Source: Paralithodes platypus (lineage: Eukaryota; Arthropoda; Malacostraca; Decapoda; Lithodidae). Taken from it: 64,000 nucleotides of DNA. The DNA lies in NCBI GenBank assembly GCA_032716605.1, contig CM064569.1, forward strand, positions 14,220,538-14,284,537, written 5' to 3'. The position numbers were made by a program, and so were the translations under genes. This document shows positions 55,966-64,000 of the stretch, one piece after another (the first letter of the stretch is position 1; each line of letters opens with the position of its first letter). The notes under the pieces were generated by a model. The model saw only the letters and a program-made list of their open reading frames with translations. It ran no database searches and was not told the origin of the DNA.

Positions 55966-56740
55966 ACTACCACCACCCTATACTACCATAACTACCATCA
56001 TCACCCCTATGCTACCACTCTATACTACCATAACTACCACCACCACCCCTATACCACCACTACTACCACCACCCTATACTACCATAACTACCACCACCAC
56101 CCCTATACTACCACCCTATACTACCATAACTACCACCACCACCCGTATACCACCTACTACCACCACCCTATACTACCATAACTACCACCACCACCCCTAT
56201 ACTACCACTACTACCACCACCACCCCTATACTACCACTACTACCACCCTATACTACCATAACTACTACCACCACCCCTATACTACCATAACACCATACCA
56301 CAACCACCCCTATACCACCACTACTACCACCACCCTATACTACCATAACTACCACCACCACCCCTATGCTACCACTACTACCACCCTATACTATCATAAC
56401 TACCACCACCACCCCTATACTACCACTACTACCACCCTATACTACCATAACTACCACCACCACCCTATTCTACCATAACTACCACCACCACCCTATACTA
56501 CCACTACTACCACCCTATACTACCATAACTACTACCACCACCCCTATACTACCACTACTACCACCCTAGATTACCATAATTACTACCGCCACCCCTATAC
56601 TACCACTACTACCACCCTATACTACCATAACTACCACCACCACCCTATACCATAACTACCACCACCACCCCTATACTACCACTACTACCACCCTAGACTA
56701 CCACAACTACTACCACCACCCCTATACTACCACTACTACC
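55966..56740. repeat. CCA/CTA satellite, block 3
   Basis: Same units as blocks 1 and 2, more diverged toward the right edge (CTAGATTACCATAATTACTA). Confidence 0.94.
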
Positions 56741-56745
56741 TAAAC

Positions 56746-57149
56746 TACTAAAACACCATATTGCGCTCATTCAAGCTAGGCAGTATAAGAGGATAAAACA
56801 TAAGAATATATCGTTTAGATGCTCATTTTCAATCTTAGAAATAATTTTTATCTTCAAAACAATAAGTCTTTTATTTAGAAATATATACGAGATAAGTAAT
56901 GAAGACAATGACTTAGATATTGTTGGAGCAAGGATAAGTTGGTTACAAAAGCATGAGCCAAGACGTGGTATTGGTTAGATGTGGGCACACTTCTGAGACT
57001 ACTAGTACATAATTATTTACTAGATTGATATGTATTACTATATAATACCCTGTTATAATTTGTCTTTTAATGAGATGTACATGACTGTTGTAATTTTGTA
57101 TTTATGTATATACTATATGAAATAAAGAACTGAACTGAACTGAACTGAA
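56746..57149 (+). mobile_element. LINE-6 3' end with (TGAAC)n tail
   Basis: Unique AT-rich block in the satellite ending AAATAAAGAACTGAACTGAA and further TGAAC units. A frame near the start reads LIQARQYKRIKHKNISFRCS, and further on SWLQKHEPRRGIG precedes a stop. AATAAA followed by a short tandem tail fits a 5'-truncated non-LTR element. I cannot name the clade. Confidence 0.6.
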
Positions 57150-57965
57150 CTACCACCATCCATATACTACCATAACTACCACCACCACCCATATACTACC
57201 ATAACTACCACCACCACCCCTATACTACCATAACTACCACCTCCCGTATACTACCATAACTACCACCACCACCACCCCTATACTACCATAACTACCACCA
57301 CCACCCATATACTACCATAACTACCACCACCACCCCTATACTACCATAACTACCACCTCCCGTATACAACCATAACTACCACCACCACCACCCCTATACT
57401 ACCATAACTACCACTACCACCCCTATACTACCATAACTACCACCTCCCGTATACTACCATAACTACCACCACCACCACCACCACCACCCCTATACTACCA
57501 CCTCCCGTATACTACCATAACTACCACCACCACCACCCCTATACTACCATTACTACCAGCACCACCACCCCTATACTACCATAACTACCACCTCCCGTAT
57601 ACTACCATAACTACCACCACCACCACCCCTATACTACCACCTCCCGTATACTACTATAACTACCACCACCCCTATACTACCACCTCCCGTATACTACCAT
57701 AACTACCACCACCACCACCCCCCCTATACTACCATTAATACCACCTCCCGTATACTACCATAACTACCACCACCACCCCTATACTACCATAACTAGCACC
57801 ACCACCCCTATACTATCATTACTACCACCTCCCTTATACTACCATAACTACTACCACCACCCCTATACTACCATAACTACCACCATCCCTATACTAACAT
57901 AACTACCACTACGACTACCACCCCTATGCTACCATAACTACCACTACCAACACTACCCCAGTACC
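57150..57965. repeat. CCA/CTA satellite, block 4
   Basis: Adds a new subunit, TACCACCTCCCGTATACTAC, repeated about eight times, not seen in the other blocks. Confidence 0.94.
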
Positions 57966-57984
57966 AGCCATTCTACCACACACT

Positions 57985-58904
57985 CTAACTTTTTAACTTC
58001 ATATGATGTTATAATCTTTAATGTTTGTATGTATATATTGTTAATGTGTTCAATATCTTAGTTTTCTTTACTTGTTTATGATTTTTTATATTACATTTTT
58101 TTTTTTTTTAATATACTTCTTTATCAGATTTCATAAGTTTTTAAAATTGTTTGGATCAGTTAATTCTTTTAAAGGTTACTATTGCTTTTATGATTGTTCT
58201 AATTTTTTGTTCTGGCTAAAATGTTTTAATTGAATATGATAAAACAAATGTCAAGTAGCCTAATTATCTTTTTATTAAGTTATTTTGTTTACATTATTAT
58301 TATTTGTTATCACATAATTAGTAATTTTATTGCTTTTTTGTACTATATTTAATTAACATTTGTGTTTTACACTTTTAAACTTTGTATTATGATACTTTAA
58401 TCTTTAATGTTTGTATTTATATATTTTCAATGTGTTCAATATCTTAGTTTTGTTTTGTACTTTCTTAATATATTTATATTACACGTTTGTTTTAAGTACA
58501 TTTTTAAATATACTTCTTTATCTGATTTTATAAAAAAAAATACAATTGTTTGGATAAGTTAATTCTTTTAAAGGTTACTATTGCTTTTATGATTTTACAC
58601 TTTTCTCAATTTGTTTTCCGGCTTTTACATTTTTATTTCATATAACACAAATGTTAAGTAATTATCTTTTTATTAAGCTATTTTGTTTACAGCTTCATGT
58701 TTTATCACATAATTAATGATTAGGCAGTCTGCAAACTACCAAGAAAGTCTTACAGAAAAGACCTTTATGATGAGCTTACGCATGTAATTATTATCATATA
58801 TTGTAAATTGTGTATATTATTACTCTATTAATTTAAATAACCTCATTATTGTAAGTATATGTAAGAAATTACGAATAAAATTAACGAACGAACGAACGAA
58901 CCAA
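57985..58904 (+). mobile_element. LINE-7 3' end: tandemly duplicated 3' untranslated region, (CGAA)n tail
   Basis: Two diverged direct repeats of about 350 bp (57985-58330 and 58365-58710) share ATCTTTAATGTTTGTAT, GTGTTCAATATCTTAGTTTT, TATACTTCTTTATC, TTCTTTTAAAGGTTACTATT and TTTTTATTAAG. A common end, TACGAATAAAATTAACGAAC with CGAA units, follows. The tail and AATAAA suggest a retroposon. There is no coding frame. Confidence 0.6.
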
Positions 58905-59345
58905 CTACCACCACCTTCTTATCTACCACAACTACCACAATTACTACCACTACCACCACAGATGCACCAGTCTTACCCATGTCATTACTTCTACATCCAT
59001 CTCTATACCACTACGACCATTCAGCAACCAACCATTTAGCTATCAATATTACCTTGAGCTTACCTTGAGTTGTTTCGGCCTCCTCAGCGGCCTCGGCGAG
59101 AGTTGCTCCCCCATCACGACCACTCAGCAACCAACCCTTTAGCAATCAATATTACCACCACCCAACCAAACTACCACAATCACTATATTTATACCACTCA
59201 ACAACCAACCCTATAGCTACCAATATTACCACCACCTCACCAGACTACCACAATTACGACCACTCAGCAACCAACCCTTTAGCTACCAATATTACCCCAA
59301 CCCCAACAACTACCACAATCACAACCACTTAACAACCAACATTAA
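58905..59345. repeat. CCA-rich array with about 70-bp units
   Basis: Units with CGACCACTCAGCAACCAACC, CTTTAGCTACCAATATTACC and ACTACCACAATCAC. Interrupted at 59055-59118 by CTTACCTTGAGTTGTTTCGG and CCTCCTCAGCGGCCTCGGCG, which looks like a short piece of another dispersed repeat. Confidence 0.8.
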
Positions 59346-59775
59346 ACATATAGTTCATCTTATGGGGCACAGATCACATAGGACCAAACATATTTTATGT
59401 TCAGTCTAGTTCCCGATACCAATGTTGCTCCTAGAAAATTGCCTGAAAAAGCGCTCGAGTGTCATCGTCTCATATAATGATAATACTCTAATAAGGTTAG
59501 GGTTATAATTTAATGGTATTGTTACTACTCTGTTTCTTTTCAACTGACGGTAAATTGCAAAGTTCTCATCATGATTTCTCCGATGTTTTGTAGATTTTGT
59601 AGTGAAATAAGGTGCTAATTATATAAACATGGGCTTAATATGTTGCAGAGACATGGTAGTTTCATGTGTGTCCATAAAGTATCGAGAAAGTAGCTGCTAA
59701 GGGATTCAATTTATCGTCAGATGAAATGAAACAGAGTATAGGTGGTTGCCATGACGACCAACACCGCCATTCTTG
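59346..59775. other. No gene recognised
   Basis: Ordinary AT-rich sequence without a repeat shared in the window, apart from AAAAAGCGCTCG which also appears near 46718. Confidence 0.35.
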
Positions 59776-60160
59776 TTAACCCCTTCAGGATACGATGACG
59801 CGTTTCTTAACCCTTTCTGTACCGGCGACATCTTTTACATCCTTCTGGCAACTATTAGACGATTTCATTCAGCTTAGAAAGGATTTCTACCAGTTAAAAT
59901 TCTAACTACTATCTCAATTAATCCTTTTAGCTACCATATATCCTTGCTAAGCTTCATAAAATCGTTTAAATATAGCTAGAATAAAATTGAAAAGACGTCG
60001 CCGATACAGATTGGATTAAGTATAGTTTGACTATCATACACGATTAGGACGATTTAGGAATGAGCCTAGGAATCAGAGGAGTAATAACCATCCTAATTAA
60101 TCCTTTGACTTCCATAATCTAAACTGAATAAAATCGTCTAATGATAGCCAAAATGAAAGG
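59776..60160. mobile_element. Family C element nested inside another family C element
   Basis: Outer copy: TTAACCCCTTCAGGATACGA at the left, CTGAATAAAATCGTCTAATG and GCCAAAATGAAAGGAAG at the right. Inner copy, about 59810-60017: TTAACCCTTTCTGTACCGGC to GACGTCGCCGATACAGATTG with GGATTAA. Confidence 0.68.
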
Positions 60161-60189
60161 AAGAAACAGGTTCTGGTTCTGTACATCAT

Positions 60190-60345
60190 TCTTTAACTGT
60201 CTTGATAGCATAATGCACAAATGCGCAGAATTTCGGTGTGAGTATCCTAGGTTCGAGTCCTTGGAGTGCCACATGTATTTGTTGATTTCATTAATTGAGT
60301 TGAGAAATAAAATTGGTTGGTGAAAAAATATGAAATATTGAAAAG
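60190..60345 (+). mobile_element. SINE-B copy 3 (tRNA-derived)
   Basis: AACTGTCTTGATAGCATAAT, GAATTTCGGTGTGAGTATCC, TAGGTTCGAGTCCTTGGAGT and GCCACATGTATTTGTTG. Confidence 0.75.
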
Positions 60346-60554
60346 GCTAAGGTAATTGTGTTATAAAGAATTAAGAGCAGCAATGGCCTACTAAGTGTGT
60401 TTTTGATTCTGTTACCGAACACTGCCTTGCCAAATTTGTAAATGGGAAGAGAAGTTTACCGCATTAGATTACTTTTTTCTCGTTAATCCAGTTGTTAAGT
60501 TTAGAAGGAACTTGTGACAGTCTTAAAAATAATTTGGATGATTATTATTACAGC
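60346..60554. other. Short stretch, nothing recognised
   Basis: No repeat or frame. Confidence 0.3.
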
Positions 60555-60622
60555 ACACTGAAAGTCAATAATAGCGTCTGAAGCGGAGCCCCTTTTCGAG
60601 AACCCCAGTCCCTCGTATACAT
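60555..60622 (-). repeat. Family D repeat, copy 7 (partial)
   Basis: CAGCACACTGAAAGTCAATA and GAAGCGGAGCCCCTTTTCGA with GAACCCCAGTCCCTCG. Confidence 0.65.
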
Positions 60623-60717
60623 ATACAGTAATTCAATCTTTTATGTGTGCCAACTGAACACGTGACTAATTTAAACCCTTATATGAATGTAAAGAGAAGC
60701 TAACGACACCAGTGGCA

Positions 60718-60925
60718 CCAATTAACTGGCGACGTCTTTTTAATTTTCTTCTTCCTATATTTAAATGATTTTGTACAGTTTAAGAAAGATCTGAGGTGTT
60801 AAAAAGGGTTCAGTGAAATAGATCGAAGCCTGTTAATTGCTGGAGGCTCATTTTTAGCTGAATATGATCGTCTAATAGTAGCCAGAATAAAGTTAAAAAG
60901 GACGGGACCGATACAGAAAGGGTTA
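60718..60925. mobile_element. Family C foldback element, copy
   Basis: TTAACTGGCGACGTCTTTTT at the left; ACGGGACCGATACAGAAAGG and GTTAA at the right. Left outer end lost. Confidence 0.7.
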
Positions 60926-60959
60926 AGGGAGGTAAGAATACTTAGTTGAAGGTTAGTGT

Positions 60960-61365
60960 AGGAGAGTGGATTTGATGGATGTGCGAGCCTGTGGGTAGGT
61001 GGTTGGTGGGGGAAATGGCAAGGAGGGTGGAGTATGGACTGCTGTGTGGATGATAGAAAAATGAGTGGATGAGAAGGATGGGTAGTGGGTGAGTGTCATA
61101 GATTGGGCTGGATGGGTGTGATGGAGGACGGTGGGTGGGGTAGGTGTAAGAATAGTGGGTGGAGGAAATCAGAGTGGGTGGGTGAGACAGTGGGCCAGTG
61201 GGTGGGCGTTAGAGTGGGCGGGGTGGAGAGCAAGGACCGCAAACCCGGAAGAAGAATCTATGCGACGACGGGTATCTGGGAGAGCCGAGCGGGGAGTGGG
61301 TGGGTGGTCTGCTGCAGTGTGTGGGTGGGTGGATGGTCTGCTGTAGTGGGTGGGTGGGTTGTTGT
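60960..61365. repeat. GGGTGG-rich stretch
   Basis: G/T-rich low-complexity sequence with AGTGGGTGGG-type motifs. Frames here are low complexity. Confidence 0.7.
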
Positions 61366-62080
61366 TGTTGCTGTTGCTGTTCACTAGGCTGCCTGACCGA
61401 ACAGCCCCAAGGCCCCAAGCAAGGCCAAGGCCATAACCGAGAGCCCCCACAGAACCCTCCCTGCCTACCACAATAAAGCCTGGGTGACCGAAGCCACTCC
61501 ATGGCAGGGAGCTGAGGAGGGTGCGGAAATGCCCGGGAAACCAAAGCTCCACCCAGGGCCCTGTGCCCCTCAGCAATTATGAAGAGAAAGTTGAGGGGCA
61601 AAGGAAAAATGTGACGCTTTGGCTTCCAATCTGTGTGTGTGTACGTGTGAGAGTCCGAGTGTAGGGGATGAGACAGTGAAGCACGGGAACGAGATGGCTT
61701 CAGAGATGGGGTCGTTTCGGGCCATGAGTGAGCACCGTGCCTCATGTGAAGGCAAGATGGCAGGTGCTCGTTGTACGCTACGTGCTTCACATGTCTCACT
61801 CCCTAGACTGGAACAAGACCTCACGGGCTTCACTGTTCATTGTAAAGCGGTGAATGTTAAGGCTCTCAGCCTATGACCCGAGAGGAAGTAAGTTGGAATA
61901 TAGAAAAAAAAAAAAAAAAAAATCTGCCAACCTCTAGGTTGGCAGATTGGAAGGTCAATCCACGGAAGAGACGCCGTCACTTGAGATCTAGAAAATATAT
62001 AAGTAAAAGGAACAGTCAGAGTAAGCTATGGGTATGGCAGAGATCGCTCAGCTCTCACTCTGATAGACCAGCCCATCACC
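61366..62080 (-). mobile_element. (CAA)n retroposon, second copy, split by SINE-E
   Basis: Complement of 9474-10001: GTTGTTGTTGCTG tail, CTGCCTGACCGAACAGCCCC, CACAATAAAGCCTGGGTGAC, CAGCAATTATGAAGAGAAAG, then after SINE-E ATTGGAAGGTCAATCCACGG and TTGAGATCTAGAAAATATAT. The 135-aa and 196-aa minus frames are translations of this element. Confidence 0.8.
61633..61925 (+). mobile_element. SINE-E copy 3 (5'-truncated)
   Basis: GAGACAGTGAAGCACGGGAA, CTTCACATGTCTCACTCCCT, AGACTGGAACAAGACCTCAC, CTCAGCCTATGACCCGAGAG and a poly-A of about 19. Lies in the retroposon between GGCTTCCAATCT and a short inverted block CTGCCAACCTCTAGGTTGGC. Confidence 0.78.
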
Positions 62081-62085
62081 ATGGG

Positions 62086-62490
62086 TGGGTGGGTGGCCTG
62101 CTGTAGTGGGTGGGTGAGTAGGTGGCTGCTGTAGTGGTTGCAGGAATCCATGGTTGGCTATCAGCACACCAAATTCCAGCTCAATATATCTAAACTTACG
62201 GCGACAAATCAAAATTATCTTATCAACCCGCCGCTTCTGATTGAGCCCGAAACAAGCATATCAATTACAAAAACAAAGTCGATCATCCATAATCCTCCGG
62301 CGTTTAGCAGCAGGTTAAAAATACTGATGTTGTTGGTAAACAAGAGTGTGGTGGGTAGATGGGTTGTTAAGGATGGAGTGGCTGTGGAGAAGCGGGTAAG
62401 AGTGGGTGATAGATCGGGTGAGGTTGATACTTAAAGGTGATGACTTAGATTAAGGTTAGTGGTGTGTTGTGTGCAGCTTAGTCTAATAAG
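62086..62490. other. No gene recognised
   Basis: A 98-aa plus frame (62138-62434) has no recognisable domain. GGGTGG runs at its left. Confidence 0.35.
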
Positions 62491-62494
62491 AGGA

Positions 62495-62712
62495 AGTATG
62501 GGAGGACAGTGGGTGGGTGTGAGGAAGGACAGTGGGCGCGTGTGATGGAGGACAGTGGGTGGGTGTGAGGAAGGACAGTGGGTGGGTGTGAGGGAGGACA
62601 GTGGGCGGGGGTGAGGGAGGACAGTGGGTGGGTGTGAGGAAGGACAGTGGGCGGGGTGGGTGTGAGGGAGGACAGTGGGCGGGGTGGGCGGGCTGGACGG
62701 GCGGGGTGAGTG
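62495..62712. repeat. Minisatellite of about 26 bp
   Basis: Seven or more units of GTGTGAGGAAGGACAGTGGG with CGGG or TGGG endings. Frames on both strands are artefacts. Confidence 0.9.
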
Positions 62713-62833
62713 ACCAGGACTGTATTACATTCCACAAGACAGGTTTTGTGGGTGTAATTACTGTGAACTGGTTACTGTGTGTGTGTGTCTGTGCTTTAAC
62801 TCTATGCTTTGTAAACCTACGTACGAATGTATA

Positions 62834-63175
62834 AAGGGGGGTCACCTGCTTTGTTTTATCCTTCTCTCCTTTTATCTCTTTCCATGGCTTGTATCTAGTC
62901 GGCCCCATTCAGCCAACTGTTTTTAGACGTTTATACCCATCTAGGTGTCGATTTTTTCCTGGCGAGCGGTAACGAGCCAGCATTGTATGGAGAAATCCGG
63001 CTTCACCGGAGACATTTTACTACCGAAAAATTTACAAATTTAGCTTGCTGTCAAAAAAAAATATATATATATATATGCTGGAAAATATTGACACCTGGAT
63101 GGGGGTAAACGTCTTAAAACAGTAGGGTGATTGGGGCCGAATGGACACAAGCCAAAGAGAGAGGGAGAGAAAGAT
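62834..63175. mobile_element. Family A foldback element, copy 7
   Basis: AAAGGGGGGTCACCTGC at the left, full arm, core ATCCGGCTTCACCGGAGACA and TTTTACTACCGAAAAATTT. The right arm ends in AAGAGAGAGGGAGAGAAAG without a TTAA. A short TA run lies inside. Confidence 0.8.
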
Positions 63176-63297
63176 ATTGGTTATTTTCGTATTGACTCTA
63201 AAGCCAGATTCCGAAGCATCTGGACAATAATAAAGCATTGTACAATTTGTGACACACATTATGGACCTTTCTGACTTCTCTAATTGCTTAAGGGAGC

Positions 63298-63669
63298 CCA
63301 CCTCGTGTTTTTTTTCTTTCTCTCCCTCTTTCTCTGGCTTGTATTCATTCGGACCCATTCAGCCTACTGTTTTAAGACGTTTATCCCCATCCAGGTGTCG
63401 ATTTTTCCTGGTGAACAATAGTGACCCAGCATATTTTGTATAATGTTTTTTGTCAACAGGCTAAATTTGTACATTTTCCGATAGAAAAAATTCTCCGGCG
63501 AAGCCGGATTTCTCCATATAGGCTAATGCTAGCTCGCTATCGCTCGCCAGGAATAAATCGACACCTTGGTGGGAATAAACGTCTTAAAACTAGGCTGAAT
63601 GGAGCCGAATGGATACAAGCCAGAGAAAGAGAGCATAAGGAGATAAAAAAGCAGGTGACCCCCCCTTAA
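63298..63669. mobile_element. Family A foldback element, copy 8
   Basis: TTAA at 63298-63301 and 63666-63669. TTAAGGGAGCCCACCTCG and GCAGGTGACCCCCCCTTAA. Core TCTCCGGCGAAGCCGGATTT. Confidence 0.88.
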
Positions 63670-63804
63670 GTGAAGTCTTGACATACACATTATACTAGAA
63701 AAAGTAAACAAGTAACATATTGTATTGTGCCTTAATTATTATAGACACACCTTTTGTAAATAAACTCATTCTTGGAAGAGAGAGAGAGAGAGAGTTTCAC
63801 ATAG

Positions 63805-64000
63805 TTACACAGATACTCGGACGACTACACAGACCTTGAGGTTCCTACTAGGTTATCCGGACTTAAAATACTATTATAGTCTATTCGCTGTAAGTAGGTA
63901 AGAAATCATGACCTCTATCCTCTGTAACTCAAAAAGAGCTAGAGCAAATTGGCTGTAAATTTCCACATTTATTCTGTGACTGACTCTTCCCAAATAATAG
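63805..64000 (+). repeat. Family K repeat, longest copy, cut by the window end
   Basis: GACTACACAGACCTTGAGGT, CCTACTAGGTTATCCGG, TATAGTCTATTCGCTGTAAG, CTCAAAAAGAGCTAGAGCAA and GACTCTTCCCAAATAATAG. It unites the pieces seen at 17.0, 21.6 and 23.4 kb into one family. Confidence 0.65.

Noticed and set aside
51600..56570. Many Thr/Pro/Tyr/His open frames
   Set aside because: All are translations of the CCA/CTA satellite, open in several frames at once.
61169..61799. 135-aa and 196-aa minus-strand frames
   Set aside because: They run through the (CAA)n retroposon and SINE-E and change meaning at the insertion point.

Overview
This window is non-coding, repeat-dominated eukaryotic DNA, most likely from a decapod crustacean. 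It is AT-rich, packed with microsatellites, palindromic TTAA-flanked elements, tRNA-derived SINEs and broken LINEs, and has no bacterial-style gene order. The decapod call rests on two dispersed repeats I recall from crab, crayfish and lobster DNA: a SINE with the core GTAAATAGGTACCTGG (40.5 kb) and a repeat with ACATAAGAACATAA and GATTGGCCCA (2.9 kb). No search was run. A run of 100 Ns at 44076-44175 shows that this is a draft scaffold.

I find no intact cellular gene. Two short stretches could be exons. One is 26054-26122, a 69-bp open block between a polypyrimidine-CAG acceptor and a GTGAGT donor; its acceptor also looks like a recursive-splicing ratchet point. The other is 31996-32104, a codon-like stretch ending in a stop. 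All other long reading frames are microsatellite translations, foldback-element translations or retrotransposon remains.

For cross-reference I use local names. Family A is a TTAA-flanked foldback element of about 320-390 bp (8 copies). Family B is a TTAA-flanked element of about 365 bp (9 near-complete copies, 3 halves). Family C is a TTAA-flanked element of about 200 bp beginning TTAACCCCTTCTGTACCGG. Families D to G and K are shorter dispersed repeats. A and B share an internal core with a CCGG-type hairpin. SINE-A to SINE-E are tRNA-type or 3'-truncated short retroposons. LINE-1 to LINE-7 are non-LTR retrotransposon remains; LINE-1 (49.1-51.6 kb) keeps the end of an APE-type endonuclease and a reverse transcriptase.

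Layout: 0-9 kb is mostly single-copy AT-rich DNA with scattered A, F and D elements. 9-12 kb has nested retroposon, foldback elements and minisatellites. 12-15 kb is TC/TA microsatellites and a minisatellite. 15-19 kb has A with LINE-1 inside, a 49-bp minisatellite, and a 65-bp minisatellite split by SINE-E. 20-22 kb has LINE-3 between TC and TA arrays. 22-33 kb is many B elements, SINEs, LINE-4 and a mariner-like MITE. 33-36.3 kb is 73-bp and 29-bp minisatellites with a LINE-2 piece inside. 36-48 kb has LINE-1 pieces, SINEs, a 50-bp minisatellite, the gap, a CA-rich array, and C, A and B elements. 48.9-59.3 kb is a CCA/CTA-rich satellite interrupted by LINE-1, LINE-2, LINE-6 and LINE-7. 59-64 kb has C elements, a retroposon with SINE-E inside, and two A elements.

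The genes do not work together as a pathway. What the window records is a history of insertions within insertions, with several direct target-site duplications that give the order of events.
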